From Sporolactobacillus vineae DSM 21990 = SL153 (GTDB lineage Bacteria > Bacillota > Bacilli > Bacillales > Sporolactobacillaceae): a stretch of DNA of 64,000 nucleotides. A model generated the notes under the pieces. That model ran no database searches, was not told the DNA's origin, and was given only the letters and a program-made list of their open reading frames with translations. Position numbers and translations under genes: made by a program. The stretch spans positions 186,001 through 250,000 of the forward strand of contig NZ_KB899044.1 in NCBI RefSeq assembly GCF_000377985.1, given 5' to 3'. How positions within the stretch are numbered: the stretch's first letter is position 1; the number at the start of each line of letters is the position of its first letter. Shown piece after piece: positions 8,051 through 16,335 of the stretch.

Positions 8051-8860
8051 ATGCGTCGCTTAGCTGATCTCTTTCATGCAGACGGTATTGATTTGAAGCG
8101 AACCTTAGTCAATGTCACGCATTGCCGTAATTGCGGCAGAGCGCTGAACGTCTATAAAATGCGCATGGTCGGCGGGCCACGAAAAGGTTCACGGACGACG
8201 ATCACCGAGCATTGTGACTGCGCGTTGTCTCAGAAGGCGGTACAAGAGGCCGACAGAATCAAGCGTGAACGATTTTCCGAACTGTCGACGATCAACGATG
8301 CCTTAAAACAGGCAACGTTAAAAAACTTTTCTGTCCAGAATGCGTCACAGATCCATGCGGTCGAACAGGCTATTGCATTTGTTAAAAAGATAGGAGAAAA
8401 TAAGCCGGCGAGAATGATTTATTACGGCAAACCCGGCCTGGGCAAATCGCATTTGGCCGTAGGAATCAGTAAACTGCTTGACCAGAAGTATCATAAAACG
8501 TGCTTATTTATTGATGTCCCGGCTCTAAAGCTCATCTTTAAATCAACCTGGGCGAAAGAAAGTACGCTCACAGAGCGCGAACTCATGACATTCATCGCAG
8601 ATGCCGATCTGCTCATTCTGGATGATGTTGGTGCAGAAGGGATTACGCCATGGACAAAAGAGCTCATGTTCGCCATACTCAATGCGCGATTATCGAAAAG
8701 TCTGCTGGTAACGACAAATCGATCAATCTCAGAACTCTATCTCGATTACGGTCCTAAAATTATCGACCGTTTTCTGGAGAATATGTCCAAAGCGGATCTT
8801 GTCCACTTAGACGGTGACTACAGCTATCGCCTTGCACGCTTTATCGAGGATGATAAATAG
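8051..8860 (+). CDS. DnaC/DnaI-like AAA+ ATPase with N-terminal zinc ribbon
   Basis: About 269 residues from ATG at 8051; the frame is open further upstream to 7829 but that part has no family-like character. After a short N-terminal part come a likely zinc-binding CRNCG and HCDCAL pair, then the ATPase core: Walker A GKPGLGKSHLA, Walker B LLILDDVGAE, and sensor-1 LLVTTNRS. This arrangement is that of helicase loaders (DnaC, DnaI, phage homologues) and of the related IstB proteins. The zinc ribbon and the absence of an IstA transposase favour a phage- or element-type helicase loader. No phage replication genes accompany it, so it is probably an island relic. Confidence 0.72.
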   Translation: MRRLADLFHADGIDLKRTLVNVTHCRNCGRALNVYKMRMVGGPRKGSRTTITEHCDCALSQKAVQEADRIKRERFSELSTINDALKQATLKNFSVQNASQIHAVEQAIAFVKKIGENKPARMIYYGKPGLGKSHLAVGISKLLDQKYHKTCLFIDVPALKLIFKSTWAKESTLTERELMTFIADADLLILDDVGAEGITPWTKELMFAILNARLSKSLLVTTNRSISELYLDYGPKIIDRFLENMSKADLVHLDGDYSYRLARFIEDDK

Positions 8861-8899
8861 TAAAAAGATGACGACATAGGCTTCGGCTTGATTCCTTAT

Positions 8900-9045
8900 C
8901 CAGTGTGCGAACAACACGCCGGCTGCTCGCATCAGCAGGTGTGACCGTGGGCAGCCTGGGGCCTCCTCAGACATGCTGGTATCTGTGGGGTCTCCTTTGG
9001 CCAGCGATCAACAGAAACGCTCCGCAGACGCCTGGGCACTTTCGT
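8900..9045. repeat. Degenerate copy of Bacillaceae-type intergenic palindromic repeat
   Basis: The 407-bp gap after the DnaC-like gene contains GGGGCCTCCTCAG, TGTGGGGTCTCC and CGCTCCGCAGACGCCTGGGC in the order and orientation expected for the reverse copy of the repeat seen at 54622-54732 and familiar from Bacillaceae intergenic regions. It is more degenerate, and its ends are not clear. No other gene was seen in this gap. Confidence 0.45.
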
Positions 9046-9138
9046 GACTAACGCAGGACGCGTTCCTCTTTCATGCCGCTAATCATCGTGCCAGCAAGGT
9101 AAAATTATACACTTGCTTTAACCTGTTACTGTTAAAAT

Positions 9139-9170
9139 AAATTCCCGTCAGGAAGAGCTGACGGGAATTT
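9139..9170. terminator. Perfect 13-bp hairpin, possible terminator
   Basis: AAATTCCCGTCAG and CTGACGGGAATTT flank a 6-nt loop. Neither flank has a long T-tract, so efficiency is uncertain. It lies downstream of the DnaC-like gene and the repeat-like segment. Confidence 0.6.
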
Positions 9171-9339
9171 CTAATTGATCAATCATAACGGTGCAAGTGC
9201 CGTAAAGTTTCACAAAAAAGATCAGTTCGTCTGGCACTATAGAAAATTTTAACCGTTTTGCAATCTAGTGCATCATAACCAGTATTTTAAAATTAATTAC
9301 AATATTTTTTCTTTTTTGATAAAATCTAAAAAAGATGAA

Positions 9340-9543
9340 ATGATGCGTCTAATAAAATATAGTGTTCCTTTAACTGATGGCGAAGTGCCCCGGATAGAGA
9401 ACATCTTGAAAGACATAACGACCAATCAAAACATTAAGAAACGCAGCCAGATATTACTTATTACTGGATACCGACATCAATTACGGAGAAACACACTAGC
9501 ACAAAGAACAAAAAGATCGACAGGCGAGGTCTTTAACGCTTGA
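9340..9543 (+). pseudogene. N-terminal remnant of an IS630-type transposase
   Basis: The translation KYSVPLTDGEVPRIENIL...RSQILLITGYR resembles the N-terminal helix-turn-helix leader of IS630/Tc1-type transposases (a leucine-threonine-rich start, then a KxxKRSQILL helix). It then loses the pattern and stops. About 68 residues remain of an enzyme usually near 340, and no DDE catalytic part or terminal inverted repeats were found. The identification is weak. Confidence 0.35.
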
Positions 9544-9626
9544 GTCAATATGATTTCCTTTGATCAGGGCATAGGCGCCACTAACGGCCAACTACTACTG
9601 GGTGGTTCTATGAGCACATCGCAAAT

Positions 9627-11369
9627 TCAATGATGCGTTTCATTGTTGTAATTCTTTAAACGAGATTTGATGACCTTCAGTAATTCATCACTCCCTATAT
9701 CGTGACTTGTGCTAAAAGAAGCCACCTGATCCAACAATGATTCAAACTCAAGACGAAGATTTTCGTCTTTTTGTAGTGTTGTGGAAAAGTTCTCAACACT
9801 CTTACCAAGCTCTTTCTCCATCTTTTCGGCAAAGTACTCCTTATCGATCTTCCAAGATAAAATTTTTTGGATATATACGTAAAGCTTAGGGTTATTAATA
9901 ACAACTAGAAGCAAATCTTTCCGAACTCTGGTCAGAGCCTCAAACAGCTCCGCTATCTGTTTGTAAGGATAGTAATTAATATACCTACCCTCCATTCCTT
10001 CCTTCGTTGCGCAGTAATGCTTGTCGAGGATGACCAGTACACGGTCGTACTCCCGACCTATTGTATGATGTACGTCATGAGAGAACCAAAAATGCTTCCG
10101 TCTCTTTACTACACGAGTTGTTTTCGTTACATATTCTGTCGGTTCAATAGATACATAGCCCTCATTTCTCACTTTGTTAGTAATATAATAATTAGCCATT
10201 TCCTTATCAGAAAAATACTGAAGTTGGACCTTTTTATAATGATATGGTCTTGCACCTGACTTGCCATTTCCTAAGAATCGTTGAATAAAAGATGATAAAG
10301 AGGGATCGTAACGCACCCGGCCTTTTAAGTTGACATGTAATATGTCGCTAGTTGATATAGATGGCTCTATTTTCAACGCGTCCTCCGCTACATGCAATGT
10401 CTGCTGCTTATCCATTGACAAAATCAATAATGACCCAGTGAGAGTCACGAGTACATTCAATTTTTCTTGATAGATTCTTTGCGCTTCATCAACCAAAATA
10501 ACATCAAATTTTAGTTTAGCAAGATCGTCTTGTGACAAATGATTAATAGGTTCAACTTTTATCCCTATGGTATTTGAAACCTGTTCGTAATTTTCCAATG
10601 GAGCACAAAAAATCACAATTACCGTCTTATTTCGTTGCTGATATTCTCGAGCTAAATCTAATAAGAGTAGTGTCTTCCCAGTACCAGGTCCACCAGTGAT
10701 AACTATTCTTGATTTTGAGCTATTAAGTATTTCTTCCCTCCTCTGATATTGATTCTCTGTAAGAAAATATTTATGCTGAGCGAATAATTCAGGCTGAACG
10801 TAAGGAGAAACAATCATTGATGTTAAATCGACTTCTTTTAACGAATGATCAGAATCATTAGTTAACTCAATCAAATCAAACAACCTTTGCGGTTCTATGT
10901 TGGTAAATTCACCACTGTTATTAATCCAAAAGATTACATTTCTACTCTGTAGATAACAACACACAGTAAGGCTCTTGGGATTCAAGATATTTAAGTACAG
11001 TTGATGACGACGAAGCTGTCGCTCTATAGCTGATAATCCACCATCTGGCAAATCATGTTTCAGTTCCAAATTAAAAACTCCATCGTTCCCAAACCGAAGA
11101 ACGTCGAACTGTTCCTGTAACCCTCCAATCGCAGAAACGTAACCCAATATATAGCCCACGCTTTGCTCAAATGAAAGCTCATGCTCAGAGTTTAATAAAG
11201 AAATCAAGGCAAAGAGGTCATTCAATTCATTAGCAGAGAATCGCGGCTCATCTTTATCATAGTTGTAGCCGATGTCCTGAACCTTTAAAAATGACTTCAC
11301 TAATTCGGGATTTTTTTGATTGACAATATCGCTTACCGTCCATAAATTTGTGTATCTCAACTCATTCAT
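9627..11369 (-). CDS. PD-(D/E)XK nuclease fused to superfamily 1 helicase (DUF2075-like), putative defence protein
   Basis: 580 residues; ATG at 11369 is chosen for the AGGGGAT site upstream. Residues about 85-135 look like a PD-(D/E)XK nuclease: FDVL (Asp about 89), then FNLELK (Glu about 102, Lys about 104) and a QLRRHQLYL helix. From about residue 205 comes an SF1 helicase: Q-motif LTENQYQRR, Walker A GGPGTGKT (about 226-233), Walker B VILVDEAQR (about 289-298), and motif V/VI-like HTIGREYDRVLVILD. Nuclease-helicase fusions of this kind are common in anti-phage islands. The gene lies downstream of the type I R-M operon on the same strand, about 600 bp away. Target is unknown. Confidence 0.75.
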   Translation of the reverse strand: MNELRYTNLWTVSDIVNQKNPELVKSFLKVQDIGYNYDKDEPRFSANELNDLFALISLLNSEHELSFEQSVGYILGYVSAIGGLQEQFDVLRFGNDGVFNLELKHDLPDGGLSAIERQLRRHQLYLNILNPKSLTVCCYLQSRNVIFWINNSGEFTNIEPQRLFDLIELTNDSDHSLKEVDLTSMIVSPYVQPELFAQHKYFLTENQYQRREEILNSSKSRIVITGGPGTGKTLLLLDLAREYQQRNKTVIVIFCAPLENYEQVSNTIGIKVEPINHLSQDDLAKLKFDVILVDEAQRIYQEKLNVLVTLTGSLLILSMDKQQTLHVAEDALKIEPSISTSDILHVNLKGRVRYDPSLSSFIQRFLGNGKSGARPYHYKKVQLQYFSDKEMANYYITNKVRNEGYVSIEPTEYVTKTTRVVKRRKHFWFSHDVHHTIGREYDRVLVILDKHYCATKEGMEGRYINYYPYKQIAELFEALTRVRKDLLLVVINNPKLYVYIQKILSWKIDKEYFAEKMEKELGKSVENFSTTLQKDENLRLEFESLLDQVASFSTSHDIGSDELLKVIKSRLKNYNNETHH

Positions 11370-11706
11370 CCTCAATATCCCCTATGTATGATGGATCCTG
11401 AATTCCCGTGCTTTTATACCAAGGTTCTGATAATCCCTGATATTAAGGCATCTTTGGCAAATAGCAACCAGCATAATTATACCAATAGGAAAAAGACCAT
11501 TGTATTAGAAATCCTTTTCTGATGCGCTTTTCAGACTCCTTGGTATAATTTTCCGGGAATGCAGGATGGATTTCTAAACAAACACAGGCCGACGATTTGC
11601 TACTGTTATTCAACGACATATTCACAGTCTCGTTAACTGTCGTAGGTGGATAGCCTATACTTCCACAGCAAACAGCTTAACAGTAACTCTCCTCTGAGCC
11701 CTAACA

Positions 11707-11856
11707 TCAGTGGCGCACAACCCGATATGTGCCGGCATTTTTCCTTTCTTCCATATCGAGTTCGCCCCATTGCAGCAGTTTCGCTTCACCCATTTCTTCG
11801 ACAGCCTGATCATGGTCAGCTAATGCGTCATAAAACACCAATTCTTCAGGTGTCAG
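11707..11856 (-). pseudogene. C-terminal fragment of a second, different HsdR
   Basis: A 49-codon minus-strand frame reads LTPEELVFYDALADHDQAVE then EMGEAKLLQ, matching the conserved LTPEE-AFYDALA-N-SAVE-MGD segment of type I restriction R subunits of another subfamily. It has no start codon and breaks off into unrelated residues before a stop. The intact hsdR at 11978-15061 does not contain this segment, so this is debris of an earlier system. The rest of the gap 11370-11977 shows nothing convincing. Confidence 0.7.
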
Positions 11857-11977
11857 TCACAAGTCCTCCCCCTTACTTTCCTTCACCTTCTTCGCTATCT
11901 CAATTAGGTTTCAAATAACTAACTGGACTTATCAAGATCAATACGCCCAGTAAAAGTAAAGCCAATTCACCCCAGAG

Positions 11978-14900
11978 TTAATCATATTTTTGCTTCATTT
12001 CAGCAATCTCCTCTGGAAGTTTGGTCGTTAGCATCATATTATGCCTAAGCAAATTACCAGCCGATTGATGGCTCGCCTTATTTAAATCAACACTACTAAT
12101 CAGTTCATCGATGTATGGTACAACGTCCGGTTGGGAATAAGAATATGAACGAACAGATTTTCCGAGTAAGTCACTGTTCAATCCCCACTCTTTAGAAAAA
12201 TCTTTAACAGCACGATTTAATTTTCTTGCTTTCCAAGCTTCAAATGCCTCGTCAAAATTTAAACCGCTCGATAATTTTCCAGGCACAAGTTCAGTGTCCA
12301 CAAATTCTTTCAATAGCTGTGCATGCTCGTATTCACCCATATTACTTAATTCCTGAATTTGCTCATAGATAATACGGAGTGTCTCACTATCTACAGTTTG
12401 CACACCATTCGTTGAGGTCACTTTAGAACCGATCAAACGAAGAATATGATTTGCATCGATGACCTGAGTTCCCGCTAACTTCGTTTTTCCAACAAGCGGA
12501 TTAGTTGGTGTTGGCGGAGATGGAGTGCCTGGCTTCCGGGTTAAGTTCCTATAGGCACCGACATACTGCAACCAAGTATGCTCATCAATACCAAAAGCTG
12601 CATCATCCCACTTGAATTTATAGTATTGTTCTACCAAATTCAACTGCTCAGCAGCATCTTTAAAAGCAAGTATAAATGCTTCTTTTTTCTTCTCATCATG
12701 TTCAATGGTCTGCCATTCGGTTGGGTCAGGTAAAGTCGGAATCATTTCAGTAACTTTTATGGCTAATTTCTTTACGGCAGTTTCATAAGTATCAACAATT
12801 GCCTTACTGCTCTTACCCCCACTTCCATACAGCTTCAAAGCTTGATCGACTCTTTCTTCAGTCATTCGAGGATATTGGAAGTTAATGATCGTACCAAATT
12901 CTTTATTTGAGCCAAACACACGATTTGTTCGTGAATAGGCTTGAATCAAACCTTGAAGTTCAAGCGAGCGGTCAACATAAAGCGTATTCAGACGTTTAGA
13001 ATCGTAGCCTGTCAGCAATTGATCTGCCACAATCACAAGGTCTATATTCTTAGGATTTCGCCCGCTGCCACCTCGAGTCGCACGTTCTACAAGGTCTTCA
13101 AAATAAGCATCTTCGCCGTGCTTTTTATCCCCGGCAATAAACTCAATACCTGTAAAGGCAGCGTAGTCTTTAAACATCCCTTTGATAATTTCAGGGTCGA
13201 GTGACGCAGGGTCATTTTCGTTACCGAAACTAAACGTCATCGCCACATTCAGCTTCGCTCCACGATCTTTCAATTGTTTTTTAAATTCATCATAATAAGC
13301 AATTACACGATCTTTATAGGCCACTGTCAAAATAGCATTAAATGCTCTGCCTTGTGATTGCGCGTCCCAGTTACTCAGAATTTCCTCAACGACACGTGGG
13401 ATATGCGTTTCATCTTGGTATACAAGCAAATCTCGTTTTTTAGCCTGCTTTTCAACGTCAGCTTCTGACATTTCTTGAACTTGGCGTTCAATTTCTCTGT
13501 CTGTTAATTCAGGATGTTCTTCCTTCATTTTTTCAGCTAGTTGCTCTCTTAAATCATCATAACTCTTGAATTCTCCAGTGTTGATATAGTCAACGTGAAA
13601 ACCTAATACATTCCTATCCGCAATCGCCTCATCAATTGTATATTGATGTAACATAGGGCCAAATAACTTCTCAGTCGTATTGATGACTTCGCTTTTTTCA
13701 TTGACCTTTCCTTTGATCTTATTTTCATCAAATAAAGGCGTACCAGTAAAACCGAAGAAGAGTCCATTTTTCTTGAAATAGCGCTTAATGGTTCCCATCA
13801 TCTGCCCCATTGTCGTACGATGGGCTTCATCGATGATAAATACAATTTTCTTATTGGCTAAACTATTATCGCGTGCTTCTTCCAGTTCCTTAACTAAAGC
13901 ATTCAGTTTGAATGTGGTCGTGACCACAATTCCGTTTTTCGTTGATTTGAGTATCTTTTTTAGCTGGTAGGTGCGTGATGTATCATCAACGGAAACGGGC
14001 TCGTAAGCAGCATATGCTTTGAAGTTTTCACTGGTACGATTGTCTAGCTCACGTCTATCAACGAGAAAGACAACTTTATCAAATCCTACTCGAGTCGATA
14101 AAAACAAAGCCGTCTTGAAACTCGTAATCGTTTTGCCCGAACCGGTCGTGTGCCAAACAAAACCGCCATGAGGCAATTTTCCCTTATTGTCCCAGCCAAA
14201 TGCTGCCCCTTCAACGGCCTGCAAAGCGTGAACCTGATAAGGACGCATGAGCATATGTCGTCTGTTTTCCTCATCGCGAGCTTCATCAATAACCAGATAA
14301 TCTCCGACCATCTGATGCGCCATTGGAATCATCAAGAATTGCTTAATCACGTCTTTCCAGTCGTTTACAGCCTTGTTATCTTTATCGGACCAATGAAAGA
14401 CGAACCCAGGGTTAAAATCCCCTATTGTTTTTGGCGTAGCGAAATAGCGAGTAGCAATTTCCGAAGTGATGACCATCATCTGCGAAAATGCCATAAAGTT
14501 ATTGCTGTATTCGCCGTCACGATAATAACGCATAAACTGTCCAAATGCCTCATCTAGCGTTTTGTCCGTGCGTTTTTGCTCAATATTGATTAAAGGCAGG
14601 CCGTTGATCAGTAAGACAATGTCAAAGCGGTTGTCATTGGGGGTCTGTACTTCTCTAGCAATCCGATAGCTTGAGTCCCCACCACGCACCTCAGCTTTTT
14701 TGAAAATCGTCAACGTGATTTGTTTTCTCGTAATTTTTGGATTGTCATCACGATAGACGCCATCAATCTTACCTTTTGATTCTTCAATGGCTAAAATCTT
14801 TGCTGCCTCGTAGCTGTTGTTGATACGGCTGACTTTTGCCATAACTTGACTGAACTCATTATCCGTCAATGCCACACCTTCAAGCTGATCAGCATTGATA

Positions 14901-15061
14901 CGGTTGAGTTCCTTACGCCAGTGGGTAACTAAATCAGCAACCGTTACTTTTTGCTTATTGCCGTCGAGATAATCCGGTGCTTCCCATTTATATTTTTGTA
15001 GTTCTTTGACAAAATTCTCTTGAAAAGTTTTCTCTGCCGCACTTTTTGGTGCATTACTCAT
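11978..15061 (-). CDS. hsdR: Type I restriction enzyme R subunit (EcoR124-like)
   Basis: 1027 residues: the translocase/endonuclease subunit of the HsdRMS complex, which pulls in unmethylated DNA and cleaves at a distance. An N-terminal PD-(D/E)XK nuclease is seen (NRFDIVLLING then NIEQKR; Asp147, Glu161, Lys163), followed by SF2 motor motifs: Walker A HTTGSGKT (304-311), DEAH (411-414), FTGTP, and a later QAYSRTNR motif VI. The C-terminal helical region should bind the methylase core. Length and motif layout fit the EcoR124/IC-type family. It is the last gene of hsdM-hsdS-hsdR, 14 bp after hsdS. No frameshift was seen. Confidence 0.95.
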   Translation of the reverse strand: MSNAPKSAAEKTFQENFVKELQKYKWEAPDYLDGNKQKVTVADLVTHWRKELNRINADQLEGVALTDNEFSQVMAKVSRINNSYEAAKILAIEESKGKIDGVYRDDNPKITRKQITLTIFKKAEVRGGDSSYRIAREVQTPNDNRFDIVLLINGLPLINIEQKRTDKTLDEAFGQFMRYYRDGEYSNNFMAFSQMMVITSEIATRYFATPKTIGDFNPGFVFHWSDKDNKAVNDWKDVIKQFLMIPMAHQMVGDYLVIDEARDEENRRHMLMRPYQVHALQAVEGAAFGWDNKGKLPHGGFVWHTTGSGKTITSFKTALFLSTRVGFDKVVFLVDRRELDNRTSENFKAYAAYEPVSVDDTSRTYQLKKILKSTKNGIVVTTTFKLNALVKELEEARDNSLANKKIVFIIDEAHRTTMGQMMGTIKRYFKKNGLFFGFTGTPLFDENKIKGKVNEKSEVINTTEKLFGPMLHQYTIDEAIADRNVLGFHVDYINTGEFKSYDDLREQLAEKMKEEHPELTDREIERQVQEMSEADVEKQAKKRDLLVYQDETHIPRVVEEILSNWDAQSQGRAFNAILTVAYKDRVIAYYDEFKKQLKDRGAKLNVAMTFSFGNENDPASLDPEIIKGMFKDYAAFTGIEFIAGDKKHGEDAYFEDLVERATRGGSGRNPKNIDLVIVADQLLTGYDSKRLNTLYVDRSLELQGLIQAYSRTNRVFGSNKEFGTIINFQYPRMTEERVDQALKLYGSGGKSSKAIVDTYETAVKKLAIKVTEMIPTLPDPTEWQTIEHDEKKKEAFILAFKDAAEQLNLVEQYYKFKWDDAAFGIDEHTWLQYVGAYRNLTRKPGTPSPPTPTNPLVGKTKLAGTQVIDANHILRLIGSKVTSTNGVQTVDSETLRIIYEQIQELSNMGEYEHAQLLKEFVDTELVPGKLSSGLNFDEAFEAWKARKLNRAVKDFSKEWGLNSDLLGKSVRSYSYSQPDVVPYIDELISSVDLNKASHQSAGNLLRHNMMLTTKLPEEIAEMKQKYD

Positions 15062-15075
15062 AACTTACACCCCCT

Positions 15076-16335
15076 CTAAACAAACATCTCATTTAGATAT
15101 GCATTTTTCATATTTTGCAGTTTTTCCAACTTATGCTGATGAAGAGCGATAGTCTGGTCGAGACTCGAGAAAAAGGCACCAATTTTCTTCTGCTCAACTA
15201 GTTCAGGCACCATGATTTTGTAGTCAGCATATTCTTGTGCGTTAACTCCTGGCTGCCCAGAACGCTGTGAAGTAATCTTAATGAAGTTATTATACTTGTT
15301 TGTTAGTGTATTCTGGAATACAAACTCAGAGTCAAATTCTGGCTTGATTCTCGCACGGATCAAGAAACCCGCATAATAAACAATCCCATCAGATTTCTTG
15401 TAGCGATACGTTTTTCCAACACTTGCACCTGTGCGAGCAAATAACACATCACCTTCTTGCAACTTATAGTTATTCGATTTGCTTAAATCAATATCAGGCG
15501 ACGTCAAAGAGTCGGTTTTAAACTCGCGTGTCTCATCATCAATATCTGTGATGCGAATATACTTGTTTGTTCCATCGTATTTAGTAGCGGAGATATTTAA
15601 TCCGTACTCAAACGATTTCGATACTTCACCTAGCTTCCGCTGTTCCCAAGCGCCAGTAAATCCTGCAAATCTCCGTTTTGGCTCACGCTCACCCTCAGCG
15701 GGAAACATCTCAGAAAGGTATGCAGATTTAAGTGCTTTTAACTTTTCCAACTTACGCTGATGAAGGGTGATTGCGTTATCGAGATGGTCAAAGAAGGTGG
15801 CAATCTTAGTTTGTTCGCCCATAGTCGGGGTGAAAAAATGCATTCTTATCAGATCTGGAATATTCACAGATTGAACCGTTGTCCCAGTCTTTACAATCTT
15901 GTGAAGAATGAACTGCTCTTTACTCTCCAACTGAGATACTACAAACTGCGTATTTAGCTGAGCACGATCAAATGTCAGAGCCTTAATATCCTGATTAATA
16001 GCCACAGTCTTTGTTGGACGTGAGATTGGGAAGGTATGCGCCAAGATACCGCTACGATAAACAATTAGTGGTGTGTCTTTTTCAACCAGTTTTGTAGCCG
16101 TTTCTTCGACTGCCTTCTGAGTAATCATGTACGTGCCTTGGCTAACATAGCGTTGCTTGATTTCCTGCGAAGACAACCAGACGATATTGCCACCCCAAAA
16201 CTTCGGGTTGGACTTTGATGGTGTCCCTCCGCTCGTTAACTTGATTAACTCCCCCAACTTCCGCTGTTCCCAAGCGCTGGTATTTTGAAATTCCTTAAAT
16301 CGTCTTTTTGGCACTAAGTTTGTTTGTTCTGTCAT
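15076..16335 (-). CDS. hsdS: Type I restriction-modification specificity subunit S
   Basis: 419 residues with the usual two target-recognition domains (about 25-190 and 230-400) and two repeated conserved linkers. The linker motif appears twice: DHLDNAITLHQRKLEKLKAL near residue 190 and SLDQTIALHQHKLEKLQNM near 400. Each half starts with WEQRKLGE, typical of Gram-positive HsdS. The ATG start overlaps the hsdM stop by 4 bp, so translation is coupled. Two intact half-sites suggest a bipartite asymmetric recognition sequence, which cannot be predicted here. A fragment of another S-type protein lies at 19675-20028, offering material for recombination. Confidence 0.95.
   Translation of the reverse strand: MTEQTNLVPKRRFKEFQNTSAWEQRKLGELIKLTSGGTPSKSNPKFWGGNIVWLSSQEIKQRYVSQGTYMITQKAVEETATKLVEKDTPLIVYRSGILAHTFPISRPTKTVAINQDIKALTFDRAQLNTQFVVSQLESKEQFILHKIVKTGTTVQSVNIPDLIRMHFFTPTMGEQTKIATFFDHLDNAITLHQRKLEKLKALKSAYLSEMFPAEGEREPKRRFAGFTGAWEQRKLGEVSKSFEYGLNISATKYDGTNKYIRITDIDDETREFKTDSLTSPDIDLSKSNNYKLQEGDVLFARTGASVGKTYRYKKSDGIVYYAGFLIRARIKPEFDSEFVFQNTLTNKYNNFIKITSQRSGQPGVNAQEYADYKIMVPELVEQKKIGAFFSSLDQTIALHQHKLEKLQNMKNAYLNEMFV

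Noticed and set aside
8051-8860. DnaC-like gene considered as istB of an IS21 element
   Set aside because: No istA partner, no terminal repeats, and an N-terminal zinc ribbon typical of helicase loaders.
11443-11625. 60-codon minus-strand frame downstream of hsdR
   Set aside because: No family resemblance and no ribosome-binding site; probably chance.
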